The position numbers and the translations under genes were made by a program. A DNA stretch of 6,871 nt from Ruminococcus sp. (lineage in GTDB: Bacteria; Bacillota; Clostridia; Oscillospirales; Acutalibacteraceae). Every line of letters starts with the position of its first letter. The first letter of the stretch is position 1. Positions 6,562-6,871 of the stretch are shown one piece after another. The stretch covers positions 1 through 6,871 of the forward strand of contig JAFVVB010000178.1 of assembly GCA_017502425.1 (NCBI GenBank), in the 5' to 3' direction. The notes beneath the pieces were generated by a model. It made no database searches. It was given only the letters and a program-made list of their open reading frames with translations, and was not told the origin of the DNA.

Positions 6562-6871
6562 CTAGAACCCATAACGTGAAAAAGTTGAAAGTTCCTCTTC
6601 GATTCTGAGTAGTCTATTATATTTTGCAACTCTGTCGGTTCTACACGGTGCTCCTGTTTTAATCTGACCTGCGTTTACTGCTACGGCTAAGTCGGCGATG
6701 GTCGTATCTTCGGTTTCTCCACTACGGTGAGAAATTACGGTAGTGTATGACGCGCGATGAGCACACATAACCGCATCTAGTGACTGGGTAAGAGTTCCAA
6801 TCTGATTCACTTTAACTAAAATCGAATTGGCCGCTTTCAGTTCGATACCTTTTCTGAGACGTTTAGTGTTA
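6562..6871 (-). CDS. eno: Enolase, C-terminal part (partial; start outside window)
   Basis: The reading frame continues through the right edge, so 102 C-terminal residues are visible and the rest lies beyond base 6871. Enolase (2-phosphoglycerate to phosphoenolpyruvate, cytoplasmic, glycolysis) is recognised from its signature around ILVKVNQIGTLTQ, with the catalytic Lys in LVKVNQ, then the substrate-loop motif SHRSGETED, then ADLAV and GQIKTGAPCRTDRVAKYN, which contains the second active-site Lys. The family's usual RIEEEL helix follows, and the protein ends in a short RYGF tail, shorter than the E. coli C-terminus. A GTG at 6808-6810 falls inside the conserved signature and is not a real start. 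The gene has its own terminator immediately downstream. It is probably a housekeeping neighbour with no direct role in the starch operon beyond sharing the route of glucose use. Confidence 0.96.
   Translation of the reverse strand, partial: NTKRLRKGIELKAANSILVKVNQIGTLTQSLDAVMCAHRASYTTVISHRSGETEDTTIADLAVAVNAGQIKTGAPCRTDRVAKYNRLLRIEEELSTFSRYGF

Overview
This window looks like part of the chromosome of a gut Firmicute of the Ruminococcus type, most likely Ruminococcus bromii or a close relative. The evidence is a secreted type I pullulanase that carries a complete two-repeat dockerin together with MucBP-like and starch-binding modules. That module set is characteristic of the R. bromii amylosome, a cohesin/dockerin complex that degrades resistant starch. 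The species call is an inference from domain architecture; no ribosomal or other phylogenetic marker was tested apart from the tail of enolase, which is Firmicutes-like.

Layout, left to right. Bases 1-168 hold the 3' end of a plus-strand gene of unknown function, followed by a strong hairpin terminator (187-221). Bases 245-3409 (minus strand) encode a 1054-residue dockerin-bearing pullulanase. Only 19 bases upstream of it, 3429-6425 (minus strand) encodes a 998-residue paralogue that has no dockerin but ends in a transmembrane helix and a basic tail. The region 6426-6561 holds a good -10 box, a strong ribosome-binding site, a weak CcpA-like site and a hairpin terminator. Bases 6562-6871 (minus strand) hold the C-terminal third or less of enolase, which runs off the window.

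How the genes work together. The two pullulanases very probably form one transcription unit, read from a promoter near 6464-6492, insulated from enolase by the terminator at 6504-6532. Both should be exported and should cut alpha-1,6 branch points of amylopectin, pullulan or glycogen outside the cell. The first-transcribed enzyme is predicted to stay in the cell membrane on a stalk of three beta-rich modules. The second is predicted to join a cohesin scaffold through its dockerin and to hold starch with a C-terminal CBM26-like module. The catalytic triad is intact in both. The most interesting point is this pairing of a membrane-fixed and a complex-borne debranching enzyme in one operon. I saw no tRNA, rRNA, CRISPR array, insertion sequence or phage signal.
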